Below, in pieces: positions 5,528-12,983 of a stretch of 23,168 nucleotides of DNA. The notes under the pieces were generated by a model, which worked only from the letters and a program-made list of their open reading frames with translations, had not been told where the DNA came from and searched no databases. The DNA is from CAJBIL01 sp049295655. GTDB lineage: Bacteria; Pseudomonadota; Gammaproteobacteria; Burkholderiales; Rhodocyclaceae. The stretch spans positions 1 through 23,168 of the forward strand of contig JBAQRB010000214.1 of the NCBI GenBank assembly GCA_049295655.1, in the 5' to 3' direction. Position 1 is the first letter of the stretch, and each line of letters starts with the position of its first letter. The translations under genes and the position numbers were made by a program.

Positions 5528-5968
5528 ATGCACATCACCCAGCACACCGATTACGCCTTGCGCGTCCTGATTTATCTGGGGACCAACGAGGACCGGCTGG
5601 TGACGATCCTGGAAATCTCGGACCGCTTTGCCGTGTCGCGCAGCCACCTGATGAAGGTGGTCAATCAGCTGATTCGTTCCGGCTTCGTCGAGGGCGTGCG
5701 CGGCAAGGGCGGCGGCCTGCGCCTTGCGCGTGCGCCGGCGGAAATCGGCGTCGGCGACGTCGTTCGCCGCATGGAGCGCGGAATGGAAATCGTCGAGTGC
5801 TTCGGTTCGGGCTGCTCGTGCATCCTCGATCCGAGCTGCAAGCTGAAGGCCGCCCTGGGCAACGCGCTCGACGCCTTCCTCAAGGTGCTCGACGCCATCT
5901 CGCTGGCCGACCTGCTCGGCAAGCAGGAATCCCTGATCCTCAAATTCATCCGTTCACCGGGCTTGTAG
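5528..5968 (+). CDS. nsrR: NsrR, nitric-oxide-sensing Rrf2-family repressor
   Basis: A 146-residue Rrf2 winged-helix regulator. The N-terminus (T-D-Y-A-L-R-V-L-I-Y-L) and the recognition region (V-S-R-S-H-L-M-K-V-V-N-Q-L then R-G-K-G-G-G-L-R-L) are closely NsrR-like. Cluster-ligand cysteines lie at 91, 96, 98 and 104. Cys91 and Cys96 match E. coli NsrR, while the last Cys is shifted by two residues, with an extra Cys98. NsrR holds an Fe-S cluster that NO damages, releasing repression. Only a weak GAGAAA precedes the ATG. The nearby norB promoter carries a matching NsrR site, which supports the assignment. Confidence 0.93.
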   Translation: MHITQHTDYALRVLIYLGTNEDRLVTILEISDRFAVSRSHLMKVVNQLIRSGFVEGVRGKGGGLRLARAPAEIGVGDVVRRMERGMEIVECFGSGCSCILDPSCKLKAALGNALDAFLKVLDAISLADLLGKQESLILKFIRSPGL

Positions 5969-6028
5969 CCGCCTGAAACCGGCGCCTGACCGGCAACGGG
6001 CAGCCGTCTTCTTAAAGAGTCATATCGC

Positions 6029-6064
6029 TTGCATCTTTTATAAGATGATTTTAAAATGCATGTT
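6029..6064 (+). promoter_or_regulatory. norB promoter with overlapping NsrR site
   Basis: TTGCAT (6029-6034), a 17-bp spacer and TAAAAT (6052-6057) form the promoter. Positions 6042-6064 form an 11-1-11 dyad. Read on the minus strand, the left half AACATGCATTT matches the E. coli NsrR half-site AAGATGCATTT at 10 of 11 positions. The right half AAAATCATCTT matches its complement at 9 of 11. The dyad covers the -10, so NsrR bound here would block transcription of norB until NO appears. A separate small dyad CATCTT-TTAT-AAGATG lies at 6032-6047. Confidence 0.8.
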
Positions 6065-6121
6065 CTCGAGTCGTTATCTTTCTTCCATTGGTTTCAAGGA
6101 AACCGGAAAGGACCACCCCCC

Positions 6122-8404
6122 ATGCATGCCACCCGCAAACTCTGGACCTGGCTCGCAGTCATCTGCGTGCTCTCATTTGCCGCCCTCGGCTGGGTCGGCG
6201 CCGAAATCTACCTGCACGCGCCGCCGATTCCGAAGCAGGTGGTGAGCAGCAAGGGCGACGTCCTGTTCAGCGAAGGCCAGGTCATGCGCGGGCAGGAGTC
6301 GTGGCTCGCCGCCGGCGGCCAGCAACTCGGCTCGGTCTGGGGGCATGGCAGCTACCTCGCGCCGGACTGGTCGGCCGACTGGCTGCATCGCGAGGCGGTG
6401 GCCTTGCGCGCGATCCGGGCGCAGCGCGATTTCGGCGCTGCTTACGAGAATCTCCAGCCCGGCCAGCAGGCCCAGCTCGACGCCAATCTGCGCGTCGAGA
6501 TGCGCCGCAACAGCTACGACGCCGAGCGCGGCACGATCTTCCTGTCGCCTGACCGCGCCGCCGCGGTGGCCGAGGTCGCCGCGCATTACGTCGGCTTGTT
6601 CGGCAGCGAACCCGCGCTGCATTCCCTGCGCGAGCAATACGCGATGAATCCCGGTTCGCTGCGCGATCCGGCCGACCGCGAAGCGCTCGCCGCCTTCTTC
6701 TTCTGGAGCGCCTGGTCGGCGACCACCGACCGTCCCGGCGAGGCAGGCCTGAGCTACACCAGCAACTGGCCGCACGAGCCGCTGGTCGGCAACACGCCGA
6801 CGGCGAATACCGGCATCTGGTCGATCGCCAGCATCGTCCTGATGCTCGGCGCGATCGCCGGCATGATCTACTTCCACTCGACGCACAAGGAGGAGGGCGA
6901 TCCGCTGCCGCCGAAGAACGATCCGCTGTTCAGCCTGAAGGCGACGCCGTCGATGCTCGCGACGCGCAAGTACTTCTTCGTCGTCATCGCGCTGATCCTG
7001 GCGCAGGTGGGGATGGGCGTCATCACCGCGCATTACGCGGTCGAGGGAACGAGCTTCTTCGGCTTCCCGCTCGGCCAGATCCTGCCCTTCACCGTCAGCC
7101 GCACCATCCACACGCAGTTCGCCGTGCTGTGGATCGCCACCGCCTGGCTGGCCACCGGCCTCTATATCGCGCCGGCGATCTCGGGCAGCGAGCCGAAGTA
7201 TCAGAAGCTCGGCGTCGATGTCCTGTTCTACGCGCTGCTCTTCATCGTCGCCGGATCGACCGCGACCGGCTGGATCGGCACCCTGCAGGGCGCCGGCAAC
7301 GAGTTCGCCTTCTGGATCGGCAACCAGGGCCTGGAATTCACCAGCATGGGCCGCGTCTGGCAGATCCTGCTGTTCATCGGCCTGCTTTTCTGGGTGCTGC
7401 TGCTCGGTCGCGGCCTGTGGCCGGCGCTCAAGAAGCCTTCCGAAAGCCGCGGCCTGATCGCCATGGTCTTCCTCTCGGCGATGTGCATCGGCGGCTTCTA
7501 CGCCACCTCGCTGACCTGGGGCCGGCAGACGCACTACGCGATGATCGAGTACTGGCGCTGGTGGCTCGTTCACCTGTGGGTCGAAGGCTTCTTCGAAGTG
7601 TTCGCCACCGCCGTCATCGCGCTGCTGTTTACCCGCCTCGGCCTGATCCGCGCCGCCACGGCGAACAGTGCGATCATCCTGGAAACCATCGTCTTCCTGT
7701 TCGGCGGCATCCTCGGCACGCTGCACCACCTTTACTTCACCGGCACGCCGACCTCGGTGATCGCCATCGGCGCGATGTTCTCGGCGCTTGAAGTCGTCCC
7801 GCTGGCGATGATCGGCACCGAGGCCTACCGCAATTACCAGCGCTCGAAAGCCGCTCCCTGGGTGCAGGCCTACAAGTGGCCGATCATCTGCTTCATCGCG
7901 GTCGGCTTCTGGAACGTCGTCGGCGCGGCGCTGCTCGGCTTCTCGATCAACACGCCGATCGCGCTCTACTACATGCAGGGAATGAACATGACCGCGGCGC
8001 ACGGCCATGCCGCGCTGTTCGGTGTCTATGGCATGCTCGGCATCGGCCTGATGCTGTTCTGCCTGCGCGGTCTCTTCTCCCATGCCGTCTGGTCGGACCG
8101 GCTGCTCGGCTGGATGTTCTGGTCGCTCAATATCGGTCTGGCGATGATGGTCTTCATCTCGCTGGTGCCGGCCGGCATCGCCCAGGCCTGGGCGAGCATC
8201 ACGCACGGCGTCTGGTTCGCGCGCTCGCCCGAGTTCGTCCATAGCCCGATGATGGAACTCTTCGTCTGGCTGCGCGTGCCGGGTGACATCGTCTTTGCCT
8301 TCGGCACGCTGTTCCTCGCGCTGTTCGCCTTCCGCCTGCTCGGCGCCCGCGCGCCGCTCACCACGCCGGCTGCTGGTCTGGCCAGCGCGGCGCGGCGCAG
8401 TTAG
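6122..8404 (+). CDS. norB: quinol-dependent nitric oxide reductase (qNOR)
   Basis: A 760-residue single-subunit NO reductase (also called NorZ), of typical qNOR length. It reduces two NO to N2O with electrons from quinol in the inner membrane. The N-terminal part (one TM, then a periplasmic domain to about residue 230) replaces NorC. The C-terminal part is the haem-copper-oxidase-like core. Likely ligands are His330 and His629 (low-spin haem), His627 (haem b3), and His484, His535 and His536 with Glu488 (non-haem iron). ATG 6122 is preferred over an in-frame ATG at 6056 because the latter lies inside the promoter, while AAAGGA precedes 6122. It is probably a monocistronic NO-detoxification or denitrification gene controlled by NsrR. 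Confidence 0.96.
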   Translation: MHATRKLWTWLAVICVLSFAALGWVGAEIYLHAPPIPKQVVSSKGDVLFSEGQVMRGQESWLAAGGQQLGSVWGHGSYLAPDWSADWLHREAVALRAIRAQRDFGAAYENLQPGQQAQLDANLRVEMRRNSYDAERGTIFLSPDRAAAVAEVAAHYVGLFGSEPALHSLREQYAMNPGSLRDPADREALAAFFFWSAWSATTDRPGEAGLSYTSNWPHEPLVGNTPTANTGIWSIASIVLMLGAIAGMIYFHSTHKEEGDPLPPKNDPLFSLKATPSMLATRKYFFVVIALILAQVGMGVITAHYAVEGTSFFGFPLGQILPFTVSRTIHTQFAVLWIATAWLATGLYIAPAISGSEPKYQKLGVDVLFYALLFIVAGSTATGWIGTLQGAGNEFAFWIGNQGLEFTSMGRVWQILLFIGLLFWVLLLGRGLWPALKKPSESRGLIAMVFLSAMCIGGFYATSLTWGRQTHYAMIEYWRWWLVHLWVEGFFEVFATAVIALLFTRLGLIRAATANSAIILETIVFLFGGILGTLHHLYFTGTPTSVIAIGAMFSALEVVPLAMIGTEAYRNYQRSKAAPWVQAYKWPIICFIAVGFWNVVGAALLGFSINTPIALYYMQGMNMTAAHGHAALFGVYGMLGIGLMLFCLRGLFSHAVWSDRLLGWMFWSLNIGLAMMVFISLVPAGIAQAWASITHGVWFARSPEFVHSPMMELFVWLRVPGDIVFAFGTLFLALFAFRLLGARAPLTTPAAGLASAARRS

Positions 8405-8452
8405 GCACTTCGCGGTTAAATACGTCTTACCCCTCCGCGCGATAGCGCTTTT

Positions 8453-8480
8453 GGCCCGGCCCTTGCCGGGCCATTTTTTT
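8453..8480 (+). terminator. intrinsic terminator after norB
   Basis: An 8-bp GC stem (GGCCCGGC with GCCGGGCC), loop CCTT, followed by A and seven T. It isolates norB from the receptor gene downstream. Confidence 0.92.
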
Positions 8481-8513
8481 GCCTGCGCGGGCGGCAATCG
8501 CCGCATAAACCAT

Positions 8514-8534
8514 GACTCATGAAAATCATGAGTC
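8514..8534. promoter_or_regulatory. palindromic operator candidate upstream of the PqqU-like receptor
   Basis: A perfect inverted repeat with 9-bp arms, GACTCATGA and TCATGAGTC, around AAA. The core TCATGAAAATCATGA (8517-8531) is the exact reverse complement of the site at 1906-1920 upstream of pqqA. Its centre is about 90 bp before the receptor start at 8614. It is too long and symmetric to be incidental coding sequence, and the ORF that begins inside it (ATG 8512) lacks a signal peptide. It has no U-run, so it is not a terminator. Confidence 0.6.
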
Positions 8535-8613
8535 GATTGCGCAGGGGGCCGCGATGCCGGTGTCGGTGGATGCTGTCAGAATCGGGGCTCCTGAATCCAT
8601 TGCGGAAAACCTC

Positions 8614-10728
8614 ATGCGCTCCCTGCCTGCTTTTCGTCGCCGCCACGCGCTGCTTGCCTCGCTGATCGGCAGCGCGTTCGCCCCCGCCGCATTTGCCGCC
8701 GATCCCGTCGCGCAGACTTCCCCGGTCGTCATCACCGCGACGCGCATCGCGCAATCGAGTTTCGATCTGCCGGTTTCGATCGACGTGGTGAGCGGCGAGC
8801 AGATGCAGGATGGGCAGGCGATGGTCAATGCCGCCGAGTCGCTGGCGCGCGTTCCGGGCATCGTGGCGCCCAACCAGTCGCGCTTTTCGTCCGACCAGCT
8901 GGTCTCGTCGCGCGGTTTCGGCGCGCGCGCCGGCTTTGGCGTGCGCGGCATCCGCCTGTACGCCGACGGGATTCCGCAGTCGATGCCCGACGGGCAGGGG
9001 CAGATGGGCACCTTCAGCCTGAGTTCGGCCGACCGCATGGAGGTGCTGCGCGGTCCGTTCTCGGCGCTTTACGGCAACTCGTCGGGCGGCGTGATCCAGA
9101 TCTTCACGCGCGACGGCGTCGGTGCGCCGCGCGCCACGGCCAGCGCCTACGCCGGCAGTTTCGGCACGGCGCGCGCCGACCTGCTGGCCGAGGGCCAGTC
9201 CGGGGCGCTCGGCTATGTCATCGATGCCTCGCGCTACCAGAGCGACGGCTATCGCGAGCACAGCGCGGTGCGGCGCGACCATCTCAATGCGAAACTGAAC
9301 TGGCGCGCCGGCGCGGATACCAAGGTGACGGTCGTTCTCAATTCGCTCGACCAGCCGTACAACGACGATCCGCAGGGCCTGACCCGGGCGCAGATGGCGG
9401 CCAATCCGCGCCAGACGCTGGCCAACTCGCTGACCCAGAACACCGGCGGCAGCAAGTCGCAAACGCAGATCGGCGTCAATCTCGAGCACCGCCTGAGCGA
9501 GCGCGATACCTTGCAGGCGATCGGCTGGGCCGGGGTGCGGAACACCTATACCCGGCTGGCCACCGCGTTCAACAGCGCGGCGGTGATCAAGGGCTCGGGC
9601 GGCATCAGCGCCATCGACCGGGATTTCTCCGGCGTCGATCTGCGCTGGAGCCACCGGGCGACGACGCCCACTGGTCCGCTCAAGCTGACGCTGGGCCTGA
9701 CGCACGAGCAGATGAAGGACGCCCGTACCGGCTTCGAGAACAACGCCGGCGCGCAGGGGGTATTGCGCCGCGACGAGGACAACATCGTTTCGAATTCCGG
9801 GCAGTACGTCCAGGCCGAATGGGCCATCGGCCAGGACTGGATCGTCAGCGGCGGCATCCGGCAAAGCCGGGTGAATTTCGAGAACAAGGACCGCTATATC
9901 CGGACGAGCGGCAACGGCAACCCGGACGACAGCGGTGCGGTCAGCTACAGCAACACGAGCCCGGTGCTCGGCGTCGTCTATCACCTGACGCCGGCGGTCA
10001 ACCTCTACGCCAACGCCGGCAAGGGCTTCGAGACGCCGACCTTCATCGAGCTGGCCTACCGGGCCGGCGGCGCCAGCGGGCTCAATTTCGGCCTGCAGCC
10101 CTCGACCAGCGTGAATTACGAAGCCGGCGTCAAGGCCTTCGTCGGCGAGAGCACGCGATTGAATCTCGCCGTCTTCCAGGTGCAGACCGACAAGGAAATC
10201 GTCGTCGATAGCGCGTCGTTCGGCCGCTCGGTCTATGCCAACGCCGGCAAGACCGGGCGCTCGGGTCTCGAGCTGGCGGTCGACAGCGACCTCGGCCGCA
10301 ACTTCAAGGCCAATCTCGCCTACACGCTGCTCGACGCCCACTTCAAGGACGCCTACCGGACATCGGCCGGAACGACGATCGGGAGTGGCAACCTGCTGCC
10401 CGGCACGCCGCGCAACACGCTCTACGGCGAGCTCTCGTGGCGGCATCCGGCGAGCGGCTTCTCGAGCGCGCTCGAAGCGCGCTACAGCAGCAAGGTCTTC
10501 ATCGACGACGTCAATTCGGATGCGGCCGGGGCGTACACGGTGGTGAACTGGAAAGGCGGCTTCGAGCAGCGCCTTGGCGGGCTGCGCCTGAAGGAGTTCC
10601 TGCGCATCGAGAACCTCGGCGACAAGCGCTATGTCGGTGGCGTGCTGGTCAACAACGCGAGCGGCGCCTTTGCGCCGGCGCCGGGTCGCAACTATCTGCT
10701 CGGCGTCTCGGCCGGGATCGACTTCTGA
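8614..10728 (+). CDS. pqqU: TonB-dependent receptor, PqqU (YncD)-like PQQ importer
   Basis: A 704-residue outer-membrane receptor, nearly the length of E. coli PqqU/YncD. Residues 1-28 are a signal peptide (R-R-R, hydrophobic stretch, A-A-F-A cut). P-V-V-I-T-A-T-R forms the TonB-box region, followed by the plug and then a 22-strand barrel ending in Phe. Stretches characteristic of YncD recur: G-I-R-L-Y-x-D-G-I-P-x-x-M-P-D-G-Q-G-Q, E-V-L-R-G-P-F-S-A-L-Y-G-N-x-S-G-G-V, G-F-E-T-P-T-x-x-E-L-x-Y-R-A, and E-I-V-V-D-S-x-S-x-G-R-x-x-Y-x-N-A-G-K-T. YncD is known to import PQQ. An upstream ATG at 8512 would add 34 residues before the signal peptide and is rejected. The pqq genes 6 kb away and the shared palindrome support the PQQ assignment. 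A siderophore role remains possible. Confidence 0.85.
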   Translation: MRSLPAFRRRHALLASLIGSAFAPAAFAADPVAQTSPVVITATRIAQSSFDLPVSIDVVSGEQMQDGQAMVNAAESLARVPGIVAPNQSRFSSDQLVSSRGFGARAGFGVRGIRLYADGIPQSMPDGQGQMGTFSLSSADRMEVLRGPFSALYGNSSGGVIQIFTRDGVGAPRATASAYAGSFGTARADLLAEGQSGALGYVIDASRYQSDGYREHSAVRRDHLNAKLNWRAGADTKVTVVLNSLDQPYNDDPQGLTRAQMAANPRQTLANSLTQNTGGSKSQTQIGVNLEHRLSERDTLQAIGWAGVRNTYTRLATAFNSAAVIKGSGGISAIDRDFSGVDLRWSHRATTPTGPLKLTLGLTHEQMKDARTGFENNAGAQGVLRRDEDNIVSNSGQYVQAEWAIGQDWIVSGGIRQSRVNFENKDRYIRTSGNGNPDDSGAVSYSNTSPVLGVVYHLTPAVNLYANAGKGFETPTFIELAYRAGGASGLNFGLQPSTSVNYEAGVKAFVGESTRLNLAVFQVQTDKEIVVDSASFGRSVYANAGKTGRSGLELAVDSDLGRNFKANLAYTLLDAHFKDAYRTSAGTTIGSGNLLPGTPRNTLYGELSWRHPASGFSSALEARYSSKVFIDDVNSDAAGAYTVVNWKGGFEQRLGGLRLKEFLRIENLGDKRYVGGVLVNNASGAFAPAPGRNYLLGVSAGIDF

Positions 10729-10740
10729 TCCTGCGCCGGA

Positions 10741-11811
10741 TCAGTCAGCGCTCGTTCCGCTCAACGCCGGATAGTCGGTGTAGCCCTGCGCGCCGGGCGA
10801 ATAGAAGGTGTTCTTGTCCGGGGCGTTGAGTGGCGCGCCCTGGCGGAAGCGCTCGGGCAGATCGGGATTGGCCAGGAAGGCGCCGCCGAACACCGTCGCG
10901 TCGGCCCGGCCATCGGCCAGGATGGCTTCGGCGCCGGTCTGCTCGAGACCGCCGCCGATCAGGTAGGCGCCGTTGAAACGTGGGCGCAACAGCGCGTGGT
11001 AATCGACCTTCGCGCCGAACAGCGCAACGTGCAGGTAGGCCAGATCGAGGCCACGCAGTTGCTCGACCAGGTAGGTGTAGGTTTCCTGCGGATTGGCATC
11101 GGCGATATCGTTGAAACCCATCTCTGGCGAAATCTTGATCCCGACGCGATCTGCGCCGGCCTCGGCGACCATTGCGCCGAGCACTTCCAGAACGAAGCGC
11201 GAACGATTGGCGAGCGGGCCGCCGTACTGATCCTGGCGCCGGTTGCTGCCGGAAGACAGGAACTGTTCGGGCAGGTAGCCCGAAGCGGCGTGCAGCTCGA
11301 CCCCGTCGAAACCGGCCGCCAGCGCACGGCGGGTCGCCAGCCGGTAATCCTCGATCACCGCCGCGATCTCGTCCACGCTGAGTTCGCGGGGCGTGACGAA
11401 GTCCTGCATGCCGCTGTCGGTCCATGTCTGGCCGGCCGGCTTGATCGCCGAAGGCGCGACGGGCTGTGCGTCATTGGGCAGCAGCGACGGATGCGAGATG
11501 CGACCGCAGTGCATCAGTTGCATGAAGATCCGCCCCCCGTTGGCATGGACGGCCTCGGTCACTTGCTTCCAGGCGGCGACCTGGGCGTCGGTCGCGATCC
11601 CCGGCGTGCGTACATAGCCCTTGCCCATGGCCGACGGGAAGACCCCTTCGCTGATGATCAGACCGGCGCCGGCGCGCTGGGCGTAATAGCGGGTCGTCAA
11701 CTCGCCCGGGATGCCGTCGTCGTCGGCGCGCGAACGGGTCATCGGCGCCATGACCAGGCGGTTGGGCAGAGTGTGGCGACCGACGCGGACGGGGGTGAAC
11801 AGCTGGCTCAT
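10741..11811 (-). CDS. NemA-like ene-reductase (Old Yellow Enzyme family)
   Basis: A 356-residue FMN flavoprotein that reduces activated C=C bonds with NAD(P)H, like E. coli NemA. Landmarks are M-A-P-M-T-R-S-R near residue 21, Q-L-M-H-C-G-R-I-S-H at 98-107, the active-site segment V-E-L-H-A-A-S-G-Y-L, S-S-G-S-N-R-R-x-D-x-Y-G-G, and the C-terminal G-Y-T-D-Y-P-A-L. His174 and the proton donor Tyr179 are present, but the second substrate-binding His/Asn of the H-x-x-H/N motif is Ser177. GAGGA lies seven bases before the ATG. It is divergent from a LysR gene with a 117-bp gap, a common arrangement for a regulator and its electrophile-responsive target. It converges on the receptor gene with only 12 bp between. 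Confidence 0.92.
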   Translation of the reverse strand: MSQLFTPVRVGRHTLPNRLVMAPMTRSRADDDGIPGELTTRYYAQRAGAGLIISEGVFPSAMGKGYVRTPGIATDAQVAAWKQVTEAVHANGGRIFMQLMHCGRISHPSLLPNDAQPVAPSAIKPAGQTWTDSGMQDFVTPRELSVDEIAAVIEDYRLATRRALAAGFDGVELHAASGYLPEQFLSSGSNRRQDQYGGPLANRSRFVLEVLGAMVAEAGADRVGIKISPEMGFNDIADANPQETYTYLVEQLRGLDLAYLHVALFGAKVDYHALLRPRFNGAYLIGGGLEQTGAEAILADGRADATVFGGAFLANPDLPERFRQGAPLNAPDKNTFYSPGAQGYTDYPALSGTSAD

Positions 11812-11913
11812 GGGGCGATCCTCGATGGAATTTGGTGAAAAGGGGTGAAGGGGGTGAAGACATCATCGTCCAAAGCGGATTCGAGATAGAGTAGCTGAAA
11901 CAGAAATGATTGA

Positions 11914-11925
11914 TCCATTGATGGA
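11914..11925. promoter_or_regulatory. dyad in the OYE/LysR divergent region
   Basis: TCCAT-TG-ATGGA, 5-bp arms, immediately upstream of the LysR gene. Its 3' arm includes the GGAG Shine-Dalgarno. The 117-bp intergenic region also has three direct GGTGAA units at about 11834-11857. Either could be a LysR recognition element; no clear T-N11-A box stands out. Confidence 0.35.
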
Positions 11926-11928
11926 GCA

Positions 11929-12825
11929 ATGCAAGTGGAACTCTTGAACGACATGGCCTTGTTCGTCGAGGTGGTCAAGGCGCGGGGCTTTCGCCGTGCG
12001 GCGGAGTCCGTCGGGATGCCGAACTCGACGGTATCGCGCCGCATCAGCTCGCTGGAAAAGGCCATCGGGTTGCGCCTGCTGCACCGGACCACGCGCAGGA
12101 TCGAGCTGACCGAGGCCGGCCAGATCTATTTCGAGCGCTGCAAGCGCATCGTCGACGAGGCGAAGCTGGCGCATGAACAGCTCGGCGAGTTGCTGGCTCA
12201 GCCGAGCGGCGTATTGCGGGCTTCGCTGCCGGTCGATTTTGCCAATATCTACCTGGCGCCGCTGATCGCCGAGTTCGCCCGCCGCTATCCGGGCATCAGC
12301 TTCGACTTCGACCTGACGCCGCGCCTGGTCGACCTCGTGGCCGAACCCTTCGATGTCGCCATCCGCATGGGCAAGCCAGCGGATTCGAGCCTGATCGCGC
12401 GGCAGCTGGCCAACCTCGCGTGCCATCTCTACGCCTCGCCGTCCTATCTCGAACAATCCGGCGAACCGGCCCACCCCGCCGATCTGGCGCAGCACGAATG
12501 CATCGGATTCCGACAGGCAAAAGCCAATGTGTGGGTATTGCGCAAGAGCGATGAGTCGATCGAGATCGCCGTCGGCGGCCGCTTCCAGCTCAACAGCGTT
12601 GGCCTGATCCGGCGGCTGGCCACGCTCGATCAGGGAATCGCCCTGCTGCCCGCCGAAATCGTTGCCGAAGACGTGGCGCACGGGCGCCTGCGTCGAATCC
12701 TTGCCGACTGGGAGGGGCCGGCAACCCCAGTCTACGCGATGACCGAGACGCGCCTGCTACCGGCGAAGACCCAGCGTTTCATCGAGTTTCTGCGCGAACG
12801 GCTCAGCACCGATACGCTGGCCTGA
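11929..12825 (+). CDS. LysR-family transcriptional regulator
   Basis: A 298-residue LysR regulator. The N-terminal winged HTH (about residues 6-65) reads M-A-L-F-V-E-V-V-K-A-R-G-F-R-R-A-A-E-S, then N-S-T-V-S-R-R-I-S-S-L-E-K. The effector-binding domain follows (about 92-290) with the D-V-A-I-R-M-G motif of the CrgA/DsdC-like branch. GGAG at 11923-11926 is only two bases before ATG 11929 but eight before the in-frame GTG at 11935, so the true start may be the GTG. It probably regulates the divergent ene-reductase gene and itself in response to an electrophilic substrate. The inducer cannot be deduced. Confidence 0.93.
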   Translation: MQVELLNDMALFVEVVKARGFRRAAESVGMPNSTVSRRISSLEKAIGLRLLHRTTRRIELTEAGQIYFERCKRIVDEAKLAHEQLGELLAQPSGVLRASLPVDFANIYLAPLIAEFARRYPGISFDFDLTPRLVDLVAEPFDVAIRMGKPADSSLIARQLANLACHLYASPSYLEQSGEPAHPADLAQHECIGFRQAKANVWVLRKSDESIEIAVGGRFQLNSVGLIRRLATLDQGIALLPAEIVAEDVAHGRLRRILADWEGPATPVYAMTETRLLPAKTQRFIEFLRERLSTDTLA

Positions 12826-12983
12826 AGGTTTCGACTGGCTGCCATCAACTTGCCTGAGAGACTGCTCCGGCGCCTGTTCGCGTCTGCGTAGTTCTTACGG
12901 ATTGCGTTTTCGGCTTCCGATCCTTCCGTCTTCTCATCTTCGCCTCGTATCGTGTCCCGACACACAGTCACTTTGATACCGGC

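Noticed and set aside
6173..8506. 777-codon open frame antisense to norB
   Set aside because: Its product is Arg/Asp/Gln/Glu-rich without any domain, the pattern expected on the complement of a GC-rich gene. norB itself has all catalytic ligands.
8512..8613. Longer start for the PqqU-like receptor at 8512
   Set aside because: It would put 34 residues ahead of a clear signal peptide and begin inside the palindrome.
8416..10446. 676-codon open frame antisense to the TonB-dependent receptor
   Set aside because: Low-complexity composition typical of an antisense frame in high-GC DNA, and it crosses the norB terminator and the palindrome.
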